A stretch of DNA of 16,747 bases from assembly GCA_050179115.1 (NCBI GenBank), contig JBFXFL010000050.1:1-16747 (forward strand), in the 5' to 3' direction. Of the stretch, positions 9,501 to 14,795 are shown piece by piece. This DNA comes from JAGPUQ01 sp050179115 (GTDB lineage Bacteria; Pseudomonadota; Gammaproteobacteria; Pseudomonadales; Porticoccaceae). The notes beneath the pieces were generated by a model, which worked only from the letters and a program-made list of their open reading frames with translations, ran no database searches and was not told where the DNA came from. A program made the position numbers and the translations under genes. Positions within the stretch are counted from its first letter, which is position 1. Each line of letters opens with the position of its first letter.

Positions 9501-9667
9501 GTGTGTTCTTCGGGCCGATGGCGGTGTCGATCATGGGCGGGCTGATCGCCGCCACCGGCCTGACGCTGGTCTTCGTACCCGCGCTGTACGCCGCCTGGTT
9601 CCGGGTGCCGCGCCGGGATGCGAGCTCGGCGACGGAAACGGCGCGCACGCAGCCGGAGTCGTACTGA
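6530..9667 (+). CDS. RND (AcrB/HAE1-type) inner-membrane efflux pump
   Basis: A 1045-residue proton-driven transporter of the inner membrane, the usual length for the family. The layout is TM1 at residues 12-30, a periplasmic porter domain to about 335, TM2-TM6 (VIREFVHALFEAIVIVLAV onward), a cytoplasmic linker and TM7, a second porter domain, and TM8-TM12. TM4 carries the proton-relay aspartates D403-D404 in LGLLVDDAIIAVEMM. In TM10 the residue matching AcrB Lys940 appears to be Arg940 (GMVMRNSVILVD). Substrates cannot be inferred. The start ATG is 13 bases after the adaptor stop; the in-frame extension further upstream overlaps the adaptor and is unlikely. The ribosome site is weak (GCGCGG directly before ATG), so translational coupling is likely. 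The stop is only 8 bases from that of the convergent oxidoreductase gene. Confidence 0.95.
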   Translation: MSHFNLSEWALSNRVLVGYLTLLLGALGAYSYFHLGQSEDPPFTFRMMVVNTQWPGATADEVDRLVTDRIEEKLQELDGLDYLRSYSRPGESQVFVLFREDLPPTAVADGFYQVRKKIGDMRHRLPPGVIGPAFNDEFGDTFGNIYALTGADFSYQELKDYADRIRERLLRIADVAKVEFIGVQEERIYIDIANAKRDQLGIPPELIARTLAEQNAVVPAGAVDTANDRIYLRVSGGLDDVEHVRQLPIHWQGRSFHLGDIATIYRGYQDPPAPQMRFNGQPAIGIAVSMASGGDIIGLGKRLDQTFAQLNREVPLGMSLSRVADQPAAVARVIREFVHALFEAIVIVLAVCFVTLGVRTGVVVALSIPLVLGVTFLVMRMAGIGLHSISLGALILALGLLVDDAIIAVEMMAVKLDQGYDRLRAAAFAYTSTAFPMLAGTLITAAGFLPIATAASSTGEYTRALFQVVGLALLLSWLAAVLTVPLLGYYLLPEKKLGSDAHSGSGAAGNGQAPDANAIYQTPFYTAFRRLISLCINRRWLTIAVTVALFLGGMALFTTVPNQFFPASNRLELMVDLKLQEGASIAETDAVARRLEALLTNTPGLDSQVAYIGSGTPRYFLSLDQQLPSASFAQFVLNTHDLAARERIRAHLLDVLPAQFPDVRWRVNRLENGPPVGYVLQYRVSGPERAIARVHAERVAEAMRANAYAVGVHLDTAEASKRIRIDIDQDRARALGVSTQSVSQVLEAAINGTTLTQLREHNRLTGVVVRGPPAEREHLELLGSLSVPTASGANIPLAQIARLGYGLEEGILWRRDRTPTISVRADIHADRQPPEVVAELAPAIAGIEAQLPPGYRIEVGGTVEDSGKGQASVMVGMPLFALAVITVLMVQLKSLSRSLMVVLTAPLGIVGVALGLLVSGKPFGFVAMLSTIALLGMVMRNSVILVDQIRQDLEQGRAPFDAIVEATVRRFRPIVLTALAAVLAMIPLTGSVFFGPMAVSIMGGLIAATGLTLVFVPALYAAWFRVPRRDASSATETARTQPESY

Positions 9668-9675
9668 GCGCGCCG

Positions 9676-10581
9676 CTACAGCTCCGACGCCAGAAACTCC
9701 ACCGTGGTGTCGTGATCGCCGACGCCGAGAATGGCGCAGTTGAGATCGGTCACGCCGATATCCCGCAGCCGCTGAATCTGTTTGCGGAGATCCGCTTCGC
9801 TGCCCACCATGGCGATGCCTGAAGGCCCTTCGGCACCTTCGCGGTCGAGCATGCCGCGATAGGAAGCGAGCTTGCCGTACATGGCCATGCCCTTGTCGAT
9901 GCGCGCCCTCGCGGCATCCAGATCGGTGACGATGGCGGTGGGCACGCCGGCCACGATGCGCGGCGCGGGGCGTCCGGCACGGGCGGCGGCGGCGCGAATT
10001 TTCGGGATGATGTGTTCTTCCAGCGTCTTCGGCCCGGTCATCCAGGTGATGGTGCCATCGGCGTGGGTGCCAGCCAGCTCCAGCATTCGTTCACCCAGTG
10101 CGGCGACCACCAGCGACACGGACGCTGATTCGGGTACCTGGATCTGCCCGTGGGCGCCGTAAAGCTCGCCCTGGTAGTCGACTTTTTCGTTGCGCAGGGC
10201 CGGCGCCAGCACTTCCAGATATTCCTTCATGTGGCGCGCCGGATGCGCGTAGGACATCCCGAACATGCCCTCGATGATGGGTTTGTGGGAAAGCCCGATA
10301 CCGAGCGTAAAGCGGCCGCCGGACGCGGCGTTGGTGGTCGCCGCCTGTTGCGCCATCACCAGCGGGTGGCGGGGGTAGGAGGGCACCACCGCGGTACCGA
10401 GCTTGATGCGCTGGGTGGCTTGCCCCACGAGGGCGAGCGCGGTCATGGCGTCGAGCCCGAACATGTTCGCCATCCAGAAGGTATCGAAGCCGAGTTGCTC
10501 CATTTTCTGCGCCCGGGCGATCAGGCCGGCGACGGTCGTCTCGGGTCCGGAGGCGGCGCCTGAATTTATTCCGATTCTCAT
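9676..10581 (-). CDS. LLM-class F420-dependent oxidoreductase
   Basis: A 301-residue cytoplasmic protein of the luciferase-like monooxygenase superfamily (TIM barrel). Typical segments are LIARAQKMEQLGFDTFWMANMF, ATQRIKLGTAVVPSYPRHPL (the strand before the flavin or F420 pocket), GGRFTLGIGLSHKP and EYLEVLAPAL. The overall pattern fits the family annotated as F420-dependent LLM class oxidoreductase (TIGR03564-like). Whether F420 is really the cofactor in this organism is not shown by anything in the window. I chose the ATG at 10581: AGGTGA ends five bases before it, and that Shine-Dalgarno overlaps the alternative GTG start at 10590, making the GTG less likely. It is downstream of the metallo-hydrolase gene on the same strand. 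Confidence 0.88.
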   Translation of the reverse strand: MRIGINSGAASGPETTVAGLIARAQKMEQLGFDTFWMANMFGLDAMTALALVGQATQRIKLGTAVVPSYPRHPLVMAQQAATTNAASGGRFTLGIGLSHKPIIEGMFGMSYAHPARHMKEYLEVLAPALRNEKVDYQGELYGAHGQIQVPESASVSLVVAALGERMLELAGTHADGTITWMTGPKTLEEHIIPKIRAAAARAGRPAPRIVAGVPTAIVTDLDAARARIDKGMAMYGKLASYRGMLDREGAEGPSGIAMVGSEADLRKQIQRLRDIGVTDLNCAILGVGDHDTTVEFLASEL

Positions 10582-10647
10582 GATATTCACCTAATAATTT
10601 GATTTATAAAGAAGTTAAAGTGGTTTATCTAGATGTTCACCCGCGAT
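10582..10647 (-). promoter_or_regulatory. AT-rich leader with possible promoter of the LLM oxidoreductase gene
   Basis: This 66-base interval between two minus-strand genes is far more AT-rich than its surroundings. On the minus strand it holds TATAAA (10604-10609), a possible -10 element, and AGGTGA just before the ATG. No convincing -35 is present at 16-18 bases, so an independent promoter is only suggested. Confidence 0.3.
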
Positions 10648-11292
10648 TCAGCCGAAATTCAGATCCGCCACGAAAGGGTTCATCTTGCGTTCCGCGCCGA
10701 AGGTGGACATGGGACCGTGGCCGGGAATGAAGCCCACATCGTCCCCCAGGGGAAACAGCTTTTCGCGAATCGAATGCACGAGGGTGTCGAAGTTTCCCTT
10801 CGGAAAATCGGTACGACCCACGGAACCCTGGAACAGCACGTCGCCCACCATGGCGATGCGGGTGACGGGATCGAAGAACACCAGGTGCCCGGGAGTGTGG
10901 CCGGGGCAGTGCAGCACCTGCAAAGTCTGGTTGCCGACGGTCACGGTATCGCCGTCTTCCAGCCAGCGGTCGGGCGTGAAGCTGTCGGTGGGTGGAAAGC
11001 CGAACATGCGGCACTGCTCCGCAAGTTTGTCGATCCAGAAGCTGTCCTCGCGCTGCGGCCCTTCGATGGGCAGATGCTGCTGGCGCGCCAGCGCCGCGAC
11101 GCCGCCCACATGGTCGAGGTGCCCGTGGGTGCAGAGGATTTTTTCGAGGGTCACGCCCTGTTCGGCGACGGCTGTCAGGAGTTCATCCAGGTCGCCGCCG
11201 GGGTCGACCAGCGCACCCTTCATGGTTTCTTCGCACCAGATGAGGCTGCAATTCTGCTGATAGGGAGTGACGGGAATGATCAGAAATTTCAT
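10648..11292 (-). CDS. MBL-fold metallo-hydrolase, glyoxalase II-like (YcbL type)
   Basis: A 214-residue cytoplasmic zinc hydrolase with the complete metal-binding set: THGHLDH (H56, H58, D60, H61), H132 in CPGHTPGH, D151 in MVGDVLFQGSVGRTD and H192 in IPGHGPMSTFG. It lacks the C-terminal helical domain of classical glyoxalase II, so it fits the shorter YcbL-type group, which acts on hydroxyacyl-glutathione or related thioesters; the true substrate is unknown. The start MKFLIIPVTPYQQNC is the family's usual N-terminus, with AGG seven bases upstream; the frame stays open 34 codons further but that part overlaps the integron junction and is not conserved in character. It is the first ordinary chromosomal gene beyond the distal end of the cassette array. 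Confidence 0.9.
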   Translation of the reverse strand: MKFLIIPVTPYQQNCSLIWCEETMKGALVDPGGDLDELLTAVAEQGVTLEKILCTHGHLDHVGGVAALARQQHLPIEGPQREDSFWIDKLAEQCRMFGFPPTDSFTPDRWLEDGDTVTVGNQTLQVLHCPGHTPGHLVFFDPVTRIAMVGDVLFQGSVGRTDFPKGNFDTLVHSIREKLFPLGDDVGFIPGHGPMSTFGAERKMNPFVADLNFG

Positions 11293-11339
11293 CGTGGCCT
11301 GCGTGCTGTATCGGTCAGCGCTAAAGAATACCACCTCGG

Positions 11340-11382
11340 AGCGGGTCTGACGGTCGGGCGACGAGCGACTGCCGGGTTGGGC
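11340..11382 (-). other. Possible truncated attC at the distal end of the array
   Basis: On the minus strand the HEPN gene stop is followed after eight bases by GCCCAAC (11376-11382), a perfect inverse core site (RYYYAAC), and a GC-rich CCGGCAGTCG segment. No matching GTTRRRY core is found in the next 80 bases, so only half a site is visible. It marks the junction between the array and the chromosomal hydrolase gene. Confidence 0.4.
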
Positions 11383-11390
11383 GTCATTTC

Positions 11391-11996
11391 TCAAGCCTCA
11401 CTGTCTGACGCCGCGTTGCGAATGCCCGCCGCAGCGCAGGCAAATAGAGACTTGCCATCCTCGACGAGACTTTCAAATCCGCTGCGCGTGTCATTATGGA
11501 TGGCGAGGACATTCCAAGACAGTTGATTAAGCAGACCTTCCAGTTGCGTGAGTGCGTCCTCGATTTCGGTCAGCGTCATTCGATTGTCGATGTGAAACTC
11601 AGCGGCTCGATCAGCGGCATCATGCGCTACTGCGTCATGCCGCCAGTTTTTCAGCTTCTGGAGGGGGGTGTCTTTCTTCGTTAGACATGATTCGACTTCG
11701 GGGAGCAATCGCTTTAGCTCCGGCGATCCATACCTTCGAATTAGAATGATGAGATTCGGCAGTGAATGCGTTCCCTTGGTGTTGTCCAGCAGGGTTCCCA
11801 CCTTGGCGAAAAATCCATCGAAGATTGCGCACCACGCTCGGTCGTAAAGCAAGCCGAACCGTTTGACTACTTCAGTATCTTGGCGGCGACCCTGGTCGAA
11901 TCCACGAAGGAGAAAAAAGTAACTCCATGCACAGGCCAAGTTCTGGCCGAGCGCCAAAACAGAGGCTTTGATATTGGCCTCTTGGTCGGAGTTCAC
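11391..11996 (-). CDS. HEPN/AbiU2-like protein in an integron cassette
   Basis: A soluble, mostly helical protein of 201 residues. Residues 117-126 (KNWRHDAVAHD) carry the HEPN motif R-x5-H (R119, H125), the catalytic pattern of many HEPN ribonucleases, and the composition and spacing resemble the AbiU2 family, first known from abortive infection. An RNase toxin or phage-defence role is therefore plausible but inferred; no partner antitoxin is adjacent. The start is GTG, 14 bases after the attC core of the previous cassette, with no strong ribosome site, as often seen in cassettes. The stop lies eight bases before a GCCCAAC core. A lone cassette gene like this depends on an upstream promoter for expression. 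Confidence 0.68.
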   Translation of the reverse strand: MNSDQEANIKASVLALGQNLACAWSYFFLLRGFDQGRRQDTEVVKRFGLLYDRAWCAIFDGFFAKVGTLLDNTKGTHSLPNLIILIRRYGSPELKRLLPEVESCLTKKDTPLQKLKNWRHDAVAHDAADRAAEFHIDNRMTLTEIEDALTQLEGLLNQLSWNVLAIHNDTRSGFESLVEDGKSLFACAAAGIRNAASDSEA

Positions 11997-12009
11997 GGGC
12001 GCCTATGAC

Positions 12010-12090
12010 GCCAAACATTTTGCTTGATCGGCACGGAAACAGGCGGCGAAGCCGGCTGTTGGATCGTCCCTCTCGAAGCGATTGTTAGCC
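12010..12090 (-). other. attC recombination site (81 bases, degenerate)
   Basis: Read on the minus strand, the site starts GGCTAACAATCGCTTCGAGA and ends GCTTGATC mirrored around a GCCGGCTTCGCCGGC-like centre, closing with GTTTGGC. The outer arms AACAATCGCTTCGA and, in reverse, AACATTTTGCTTGA are imperfectly complementary, the usual attC pattern. Both core sites differ from consensus by one base. It ends the exported-protein cassette and precedes the HEPN cassette. Confidence 0.6.
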
Positions 12091-12132
12091 ACATTTAATT
12101 GTAACGATATCGCATAGCTTCAATTGAATTGG

Positions 12133-12768
12133 CTAAAGTGTCTTTATTTGAAAATATTTGACATAGCCATTGAATTCATCTGCGGCCACGCCCGATTCGA
12201 TTGGGCTTGTTACTGACCAGTCTGCGACATAACCATTACGAAAAAGAAATCTCCCTTGTTGTGCCATACGAAGCTGATTATCCCACTGATAGGTTATGAA
12301 ATAATCCGAGTATGCCGACTCTTTGGATGAGTAATTTGTGTATAGAATTACATATTTTAAATTGCTCATTCTCGAATTTTGTGAATATGAAGACGCCTTG
12401 CCTGCTAGATATTTTGTAAAAAAATCGGCTGCGTCGTCTTTTGATGAAAACGTGAAACTAAGATGAGACATGTATGAGGTTTTATATATTGAATATTTCG
12501 ATTCGGTATTGCTTTCGCACTCCCATACGTAAGCGTATTTATCGTTTCCTAAGGCGGCTTTCCCGCTGAAACCAGGTGTGCAATCGAAGGCGGCAATTAC
12601 CTGAGTTTTGGCATCATTTTTTAATGTGTATGTTGTTGGTTCTGCGCTCACAATAAATGACAAGCCAACTCCGATAGCGATGAATACTATTCTTGCACTT
12701 GATTTTATACATCGTATTAATGATTGACATACATTTCCGTCTGAAGTTGCGAAACGCTTATTAAGCAT
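12133..12768 (-). CDS. Unknown exported protein, AT-rich, in an integron cassette
   Basis: I do not recognise this 211-residue protein. From the ATG at 12768 it has a long basic n-region, a hydrophobic segment at about 25-40 (ARIVFIAIGVGLSFIV) and a likely signal-peptidase I site after VSA (residue 42). The mature part is rich in Ser, Tyr, Lys and Asn, has two cysteines (63 and 84) that could pair, and ends in an aromatic beta-rich region (RFLFRNGYVADWSVTS). The base composition is clearly more AT-rich than the flanks, which suggests transfer. The start is supported by AGGG eight bases upstream and by an 8-base overlap (ATGCTTAA) with a short upstream frame. A longer frame from 12888 exists but its extra 40 residues are probably not translated. 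Confidence 0.6.
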   Translation of the reverse strand: MLNKRFATSDGNVCQSLIRCIKSSARIVFIAIGVGLSFIVSAEPTTYTLKNDAKTQVIAAFDCTPGFSGKAALGNDKYAYVWECESNTESKYSIYKTSYMSHLSFTFSSKDDAADFFTKYLAGKASSYSQNSRMSNLKYVILYTNYSSKESAYSDYFITYQWDNQLRMAQQGRFLFRNGYVADWSVTSPIESGVAADEFNGYVKYFQIKTL

Positions 12769-12892
12769 TTTGCTTGCCCTTTTTAGACTTGGCTGAACCA
12801 TGGTTAATGTGTTGACTAAGCTGCTCTTCGCAGTGGTGAATGATCTCGCCGGTATCGTAATCTTTGATTTTCTCAAAGTAGTGGTCATTGTC
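12761..12892 (-). pseudogene. 5'-truncated small frame overlapping the exported-protein gene
   Basis: A 43-codon minus-strand frame (DNDHYFEKIKDYDTGEIIHH to SAKSKKGKQNA). Its last codons overlap the ATG of the next gene, an arrangement typical of translational coupling. The peptide looks protein-like: charged, with EKI.DYDTGE and a GSAK-type tail that I have a faint memory of in small conserved cassette proteins. No ATG, GTG or TTG precedes it in frame between the attC core and its first codons, so the 5' end seems to have been lost where the upstream attC is also truncated. It competes with the longer frame of the neighbouring gene on the same strand in a different phase. Confidence 0.45.
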
Positions 12893-12933
12893 AGCGCACT
12901 TTTGCGCAGTCCCGCTTGAGCGCGGGGTTAGGC
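12893..12933 (-). other. Truncated attC site ending the DUF805 cassette
   Basis: On the minus strand the DUF805 stop codon TAA is inside GCCTAAC (12927-12933). A CCCCGCGCTCAAGCGGGA arm and a GCGCA-AAAG-TGCGC tip follow. The mirrored arm and closing GTTRRRY core are missing; the sequence changes abruptly at about 12892 into the small truncated frame. This looks like a deletion through the second half of the site. Confidence 0.65.
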
Positions 12934-13390
12934 AGGGCGTCCATACCCATTTTCTTGATCGCTACCCTTGCTTGCCAACCAAATAATCAATGGGATTATC
13001 CCAATTATTGTTAAAGAGATAAGCTGCCACCAGCCGCTACGATCGGTGTCATGCAACCTTACTCGCACCGGCAGAAAGGTAGGGGAAAAAGAATACAAGG
13101 TTAAGAAGCCAAGCGACAACATGACTACTGTCAACCAGCATTGCACCCCAAGCAAGAAGGACAGAAAAAAGATAAAACCACCAATACTCCGGCCTTGACG
13201 CTCTGCCGTTAAAATCGAAAAACTTGGATAAGCAGGTTGATATTGATTTGCCCAATGTCATTGGGTCGGCAACTGCGCTCGCCCCTGGGTTGAGATGTTT
13301 GACAGTCGCTACGATTTCAATATTGGTGCCACAGCCAGCACAAAACTTCGTGTCATCTGGGTTTTCTTTGCCACATTTTTGACAAAACAT
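12928..13390 (-). pseudogene. Zinc-ribbon DUF805 membrane protein with a frameshift
   Basis: The first frame (13390 to 13049) starts with a zinc ribbon C3-x2-C6 ... C17-x2-C20 and then the DUF805 signature FFDFNGRASRPEYWWFYLFS and a hydrophobic helix. It stops early at residue 113. A second frame (down to 12928) supplies the rest of the domain: VRLHDTDRSGWWQL, a last helix IIGIIPLIIWL and KGSDQENGYG. Together they make about 150 residues, so a single indel, near a T5C4 run or the LSAG/VRLHD join at about 13070-13100, breaks one gene. It may be a true mutation or a sequencing error. The start is well supported by AAAAGGAG six bases before ATG. The stop codon lies in the attC core. DUF805 proteins are inner-membrane proteins of unknown function. 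Confidence 0.75.
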
Positions 13391-13422
13391 TCAAGTCTCC
13401 TTTTGAAAATTGGCTCTGTCGT

Positions 13423-13500
13423 GCCCAACGCTCAAGCTCACCGGCAGATTTGCCGTAGCGCAGCGAAGGCAAATACGTCCGGTGCAGCGCCTGGTTGGAG
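13423..13500 (-). other. Complete attC site (78 bases)
   Basis: Read on the minus strand it runs from the inverse core CTCCAAC through arm CAGGCGCTGCACCGG, the inner pair ATTTGCC/GGCAAAT and arm CCGGTGAGCTTGAGC to the core GTTGGGC. The first arm has one extra G relative to the second (GCTGCACCGG versus GCTCACCGG), the extrahelical-base asymmetry that orients attC; this orientation matches minus-strand cassettes. The inverse core GCTCCAAC is exactly complementary to GTTGGAGC at the 5' end of the same cassette (13797-13804). Confidence 0.85.
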
Positions 13501-13527
13501 CGCAGTGGCCTCGACCGAAGCTGGCGC

Positions 13528-13788
13528 TCAGGCGAAGCCAATTTGCTTGAACTCCGCTGCTGCGACAACGAACTTTATATGGTGGAGCGGAATGTGGAGC
13601 TGACCAACGAACGGTGTTGCTTGCTCTGTTGACTCCACAATGAGCTGTGCAAATGAACCGCTCAGATCAACCGACCGACAGTAGAGATACTGCCCGACCG
13701 GCCCGCTCCTGAGATACGAACGCAGTGCGACTTGAAGCTCCGATAGCCCGGCATCCGTGAGCAGAACTCCCCACACTTTGTCACTCAT
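13528..13788 (-). CDS. Unknown 86-residue protein in a precisely bounded cassette
   Basis: I do not recognise this protein. It is 86 residues, soluble, with an N-terminal helix-like region (TDAGLSELQVALRSYLRS) and strand-like segments with a PLHHIKFVVAAAEF end; the phrase QLHIPLHHIKFV suggests an alpha/beta fold. The ATG at 13788 is preceded by GGAG nine bases upstream, and that ribosome site is part of the cassette's 5' core (TTGGAG), so ribosome binding is built into the recombination junction. An upstream TTG in the same frame is less likely. The complete attC follows 28 bases after the stop. A Pc-like promoter at 13873-13900 points directly at it. Confidence 0.65.
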   Translation of the reverse strand: MSDKVWGVLLTDAGLSELQVALRSYLRSGPVGQYLYCRSVDLSGSFAQLIVESTEQATPFVGQLHIPLHHIKFVVAAAEFKQIGFA

Positions 13789-13803
13789 TTTTTTGCGCTC
13801 CAA

Positions 13804-13872
13804 CTATGCTTAGACACCCCAAAAGGCGCTCTGCATTGCACCTCGTGGGTGCCGAATGTTTGACAGAGGCAG
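13804..13872 (-). other. attI-like site, copy 1, with cassette remnant
   Basis: The minus-strand sequence CCTCTGTCAAACA|TTCGGC at about 13851-13870 matches the attI of copy 2 (CTGTCAAACA|TTAGGC) base for base up to the crossover point and differs by one base after it. Between this point and the next core (13804) lie 52 bases without a gene, with a perfect GCACC/GGTGC hairpin, perhaps the remains of a small or deleted cassette. Confidence 0.6.
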
Positions 13873-13900
13873 ATTAGACAGAGGTTGCCGGTCATGTCAA
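13873..13900 (-). promoter_or_regulatory. Pc-like cassette promoter, copy 1
   Basis: On the minus strand TTGACA (13895-13900) is followed after 16 bases by TCTAAT (13873-13878), one mismatch from the consensus -10. It overlaps the first codons of the intI remnant and reads across attI into the 86-residue cassette gene, the standard position of an integron Pc. Confidence 0.65.
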
Positions 13901-14130
13901 ACGTTGCAGAGCACCCTAAAGCACTCGTCGATCCGACCTCTGGCGCAGCCGCCAAAATTTGAAGCTGCTTGACGAGGCCGCCCGTATCCGTCGACTGAAT
14001 TGCGGCAGTCGCGCTGCGGACACCTGCGTCGATTGGGTGCGCCGGTTTGTCTTGTTCCGTGCCAAGAGCCACCCACGCGATAAGGGCGCGACCCAGATCG
14101 AGGCGTTTCTGACACATCTTGCGGTAGCCA
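13894..14130 (+). pseudogene. intI: Integron integrase N-terminal fragment, copy 1
   Basis: The plus-strand remnant covers about the first 75 codons of an integron tyrosine recombinase. It begins ATGTCAAACGTTGCAGAGC, then stops after 22 codons because of a two-base insertion (AAAATTTGAAGCTG where copy 2 has AAACCCAAACTG). In the shifted frame it continues KLLDEAARIRRLNCGSRAAD, then TCVDWVRRFVLFR and KGATQIEAFLTHLAV, the N-terminal SAM-like, core-binding part of IntI. It lacks the catalytic domain, so it is inactive. The homology ends abruptly at a transposase fragment. Its orientation, opposite to the cassettes, is the normal one for intI. Confidence 0.85.
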
Positions 14131-14211
14131 GTGTTCGGCAATATCCGGCACAACAAGGGATTGAACCGGTTCACGCTGTGCGGGCAGACCAACGTCGACG
14201 GCCAACGCGCG
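14131..14211 (+). pseudogene. IS1182-like transposase C-terminal fragment
   Basis: In one frame the sequence reads VFGNIRHNKGLNRFTLCGQT followed by NVDGQRALL. This closely resembles the conserved end of IS1182-family transposases (FGNLR.NK.L.RFTLRG..KV..QW), recalled from the family. Only about 27 codons remain, joined directly to the intI fragment on one side and to the end of the yoeB gene on the other; no inverted repeats are visible. Confidence 0.65.
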
Positions 14212-14475
14212 CTACTCATAACGAGTCCACAGGCGGAGCACTCGCACGACGTGCTCCTTGTCGAGCATCTGATACACCAGGCGGTGTTGGATGTTGATGC
14301 GGCGCGAATATGCGCCGGCAAGATCGCCGACCAACTTCTCGTAAGGGGGCGGATTTTGATAGGGGTCGCTCTGCACGATCTTGAGCAATTCCTTCGCCTT
14401 TTCCTTGAGGCCGGACGATGCGAGCTTCTGAGCGTCTTTCTGCGCCTGCTTGGTGTAGATGAGCTGCCAGGTCAC
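14212..14475 (-). CDS. yoeB: YoeB/Txe-family mRNA interferase toxin, catalytic His replaced by Arg
   Basis: An 87-residue RelE-fold toxin of the YoeB family, which cuts mRNA in the ribosomal A site. Clear family segments are WQLIYTKQAQKDAQKLASSG, NPPPYEKLVGDLAGAYSRRI and NIQHRLVYQM. Residues E46 and R65 match the catalytic E46 and R65 of E. coli YoeB in both place and number. The C-terminus reads LWTRYE, however, where relatives have WTHYE, so the position of catalytic His83 is Arg85 (codon CGT, one base from CAT). Activity may be reduced or lost. The start is GTG 14475, giving a 4-base overlap GTGA with the antitoxin stop; TTG 14478 is an alternative. It forms an operon with yefM. Confidence 0.88.
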   Translation of the reverse strand: MTWQLIYTKQAQKDAQKLASSGLKEKAKELLKIVQSDPYQNPPPYEKLVGDLAGAYSRRINIQHRLVYQMLDKEHVVRVLRLWTRYE

Positions 14476-14714
14476 CAATCCAGTTCCTTCGAGCCGGACT
14501 CAAGGGGTTCCTCCATGCCCGCCCTGATGGACTCCCGCAGACCCGGAATGGAAAGCAGGAACAGCGTTTCCTGGATGGCCTCCCAGTCCTCGGCGGAAAC
14601 CAGCACCGCATTGGTCCTTTTTCCTGCAATAACTATGGGTTGGTGAGACTCTGCGGCCTGATCCATGAGCCTGTAGAGGTTGGCTCGGGCTTCGCTGGCG
14701 GTAAGGGTCTGCAT
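14472..14714 (-). CDS. yefM: YefM/Phd-family antitoxin
   Basis: An 80-residue antitoxin with the typical N-terminal dimerisation and DNA-binding region (MQTLTASEARANLYRLMDQA, then HQPIVIAGKRTNAVLVSAEDWEAI) and an acidic, flexible C-terminus (AGMEEPLESGSKELDW) that would wrap the YoeB toxin. YefM/Phd proteins neutralise the toxin and repress their own operon. The ATG at 14714 has AAGGTG seven bases upstream. The toxin gene overlaps its stop by four bases, which couples their translation. An operator with two CGTACG palindromes lies 34-51 bases upstream of the start. Confidence 0.9.
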   Translation of the reverse strand: MQTLTASEARANLYRLMDQAAESHQPIVIAGKRTNAVLVSAEDWEAIQETLFLLSIPGLRESIRAGMEEPLESGSKELDW

Positions 14715-14747
14715 GACAGATACACCTTCGATTGATCGAGGGAAAAG

Positions 14748-14783
14748 CGTACGCATTATCGTACGGAAAGGCAAGGCCGTCAT
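14748..14783 (-). promoter_or_regulatory. Promoter and twin-palindrome operator of yefM-yoeB
   Basis: Two identical palindromes CGTACG lie at 14748-14753 and 14760-14765, centres 12 bases apart. The E. coli YefM operator is known to use two palindromes with TGTACA cores at the same 12-base spacing, so this is a good candidate for autoregulation. On the minus strand GATAAT (14755-14760) sits between them as the -10 element, and ATGACG (14778-14783) 17 bases upstream is a fair -35. Repressor bound here would cover the -10. Confidence 0.65.
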
Positions 14784-14795
14784 GACCGCTAATCT

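Noticed and set aside
12133..12888. Start of the AT-rich exported protein at 12888
   Set aside because: The ATG at 12768 has a ribosome site, an overlap with the upstream frame and gives a plausible signal peptide; the extra 40 residues overlap another protein-like frame.
13001..13500. CRISPR array
   Set aside because: The repeats seen in the accessory region are attC arms, duplicated intI segments and a REP-like hairpin; there are no regularly spaced 25-40 base repeats.
14131..14646. A 171-codon plus-strand frame opposite yefM-yoeB
   Set aside because: Only its first 27 codons resemble a protein (transposase end); the rest is antisense to two well-supported genes.
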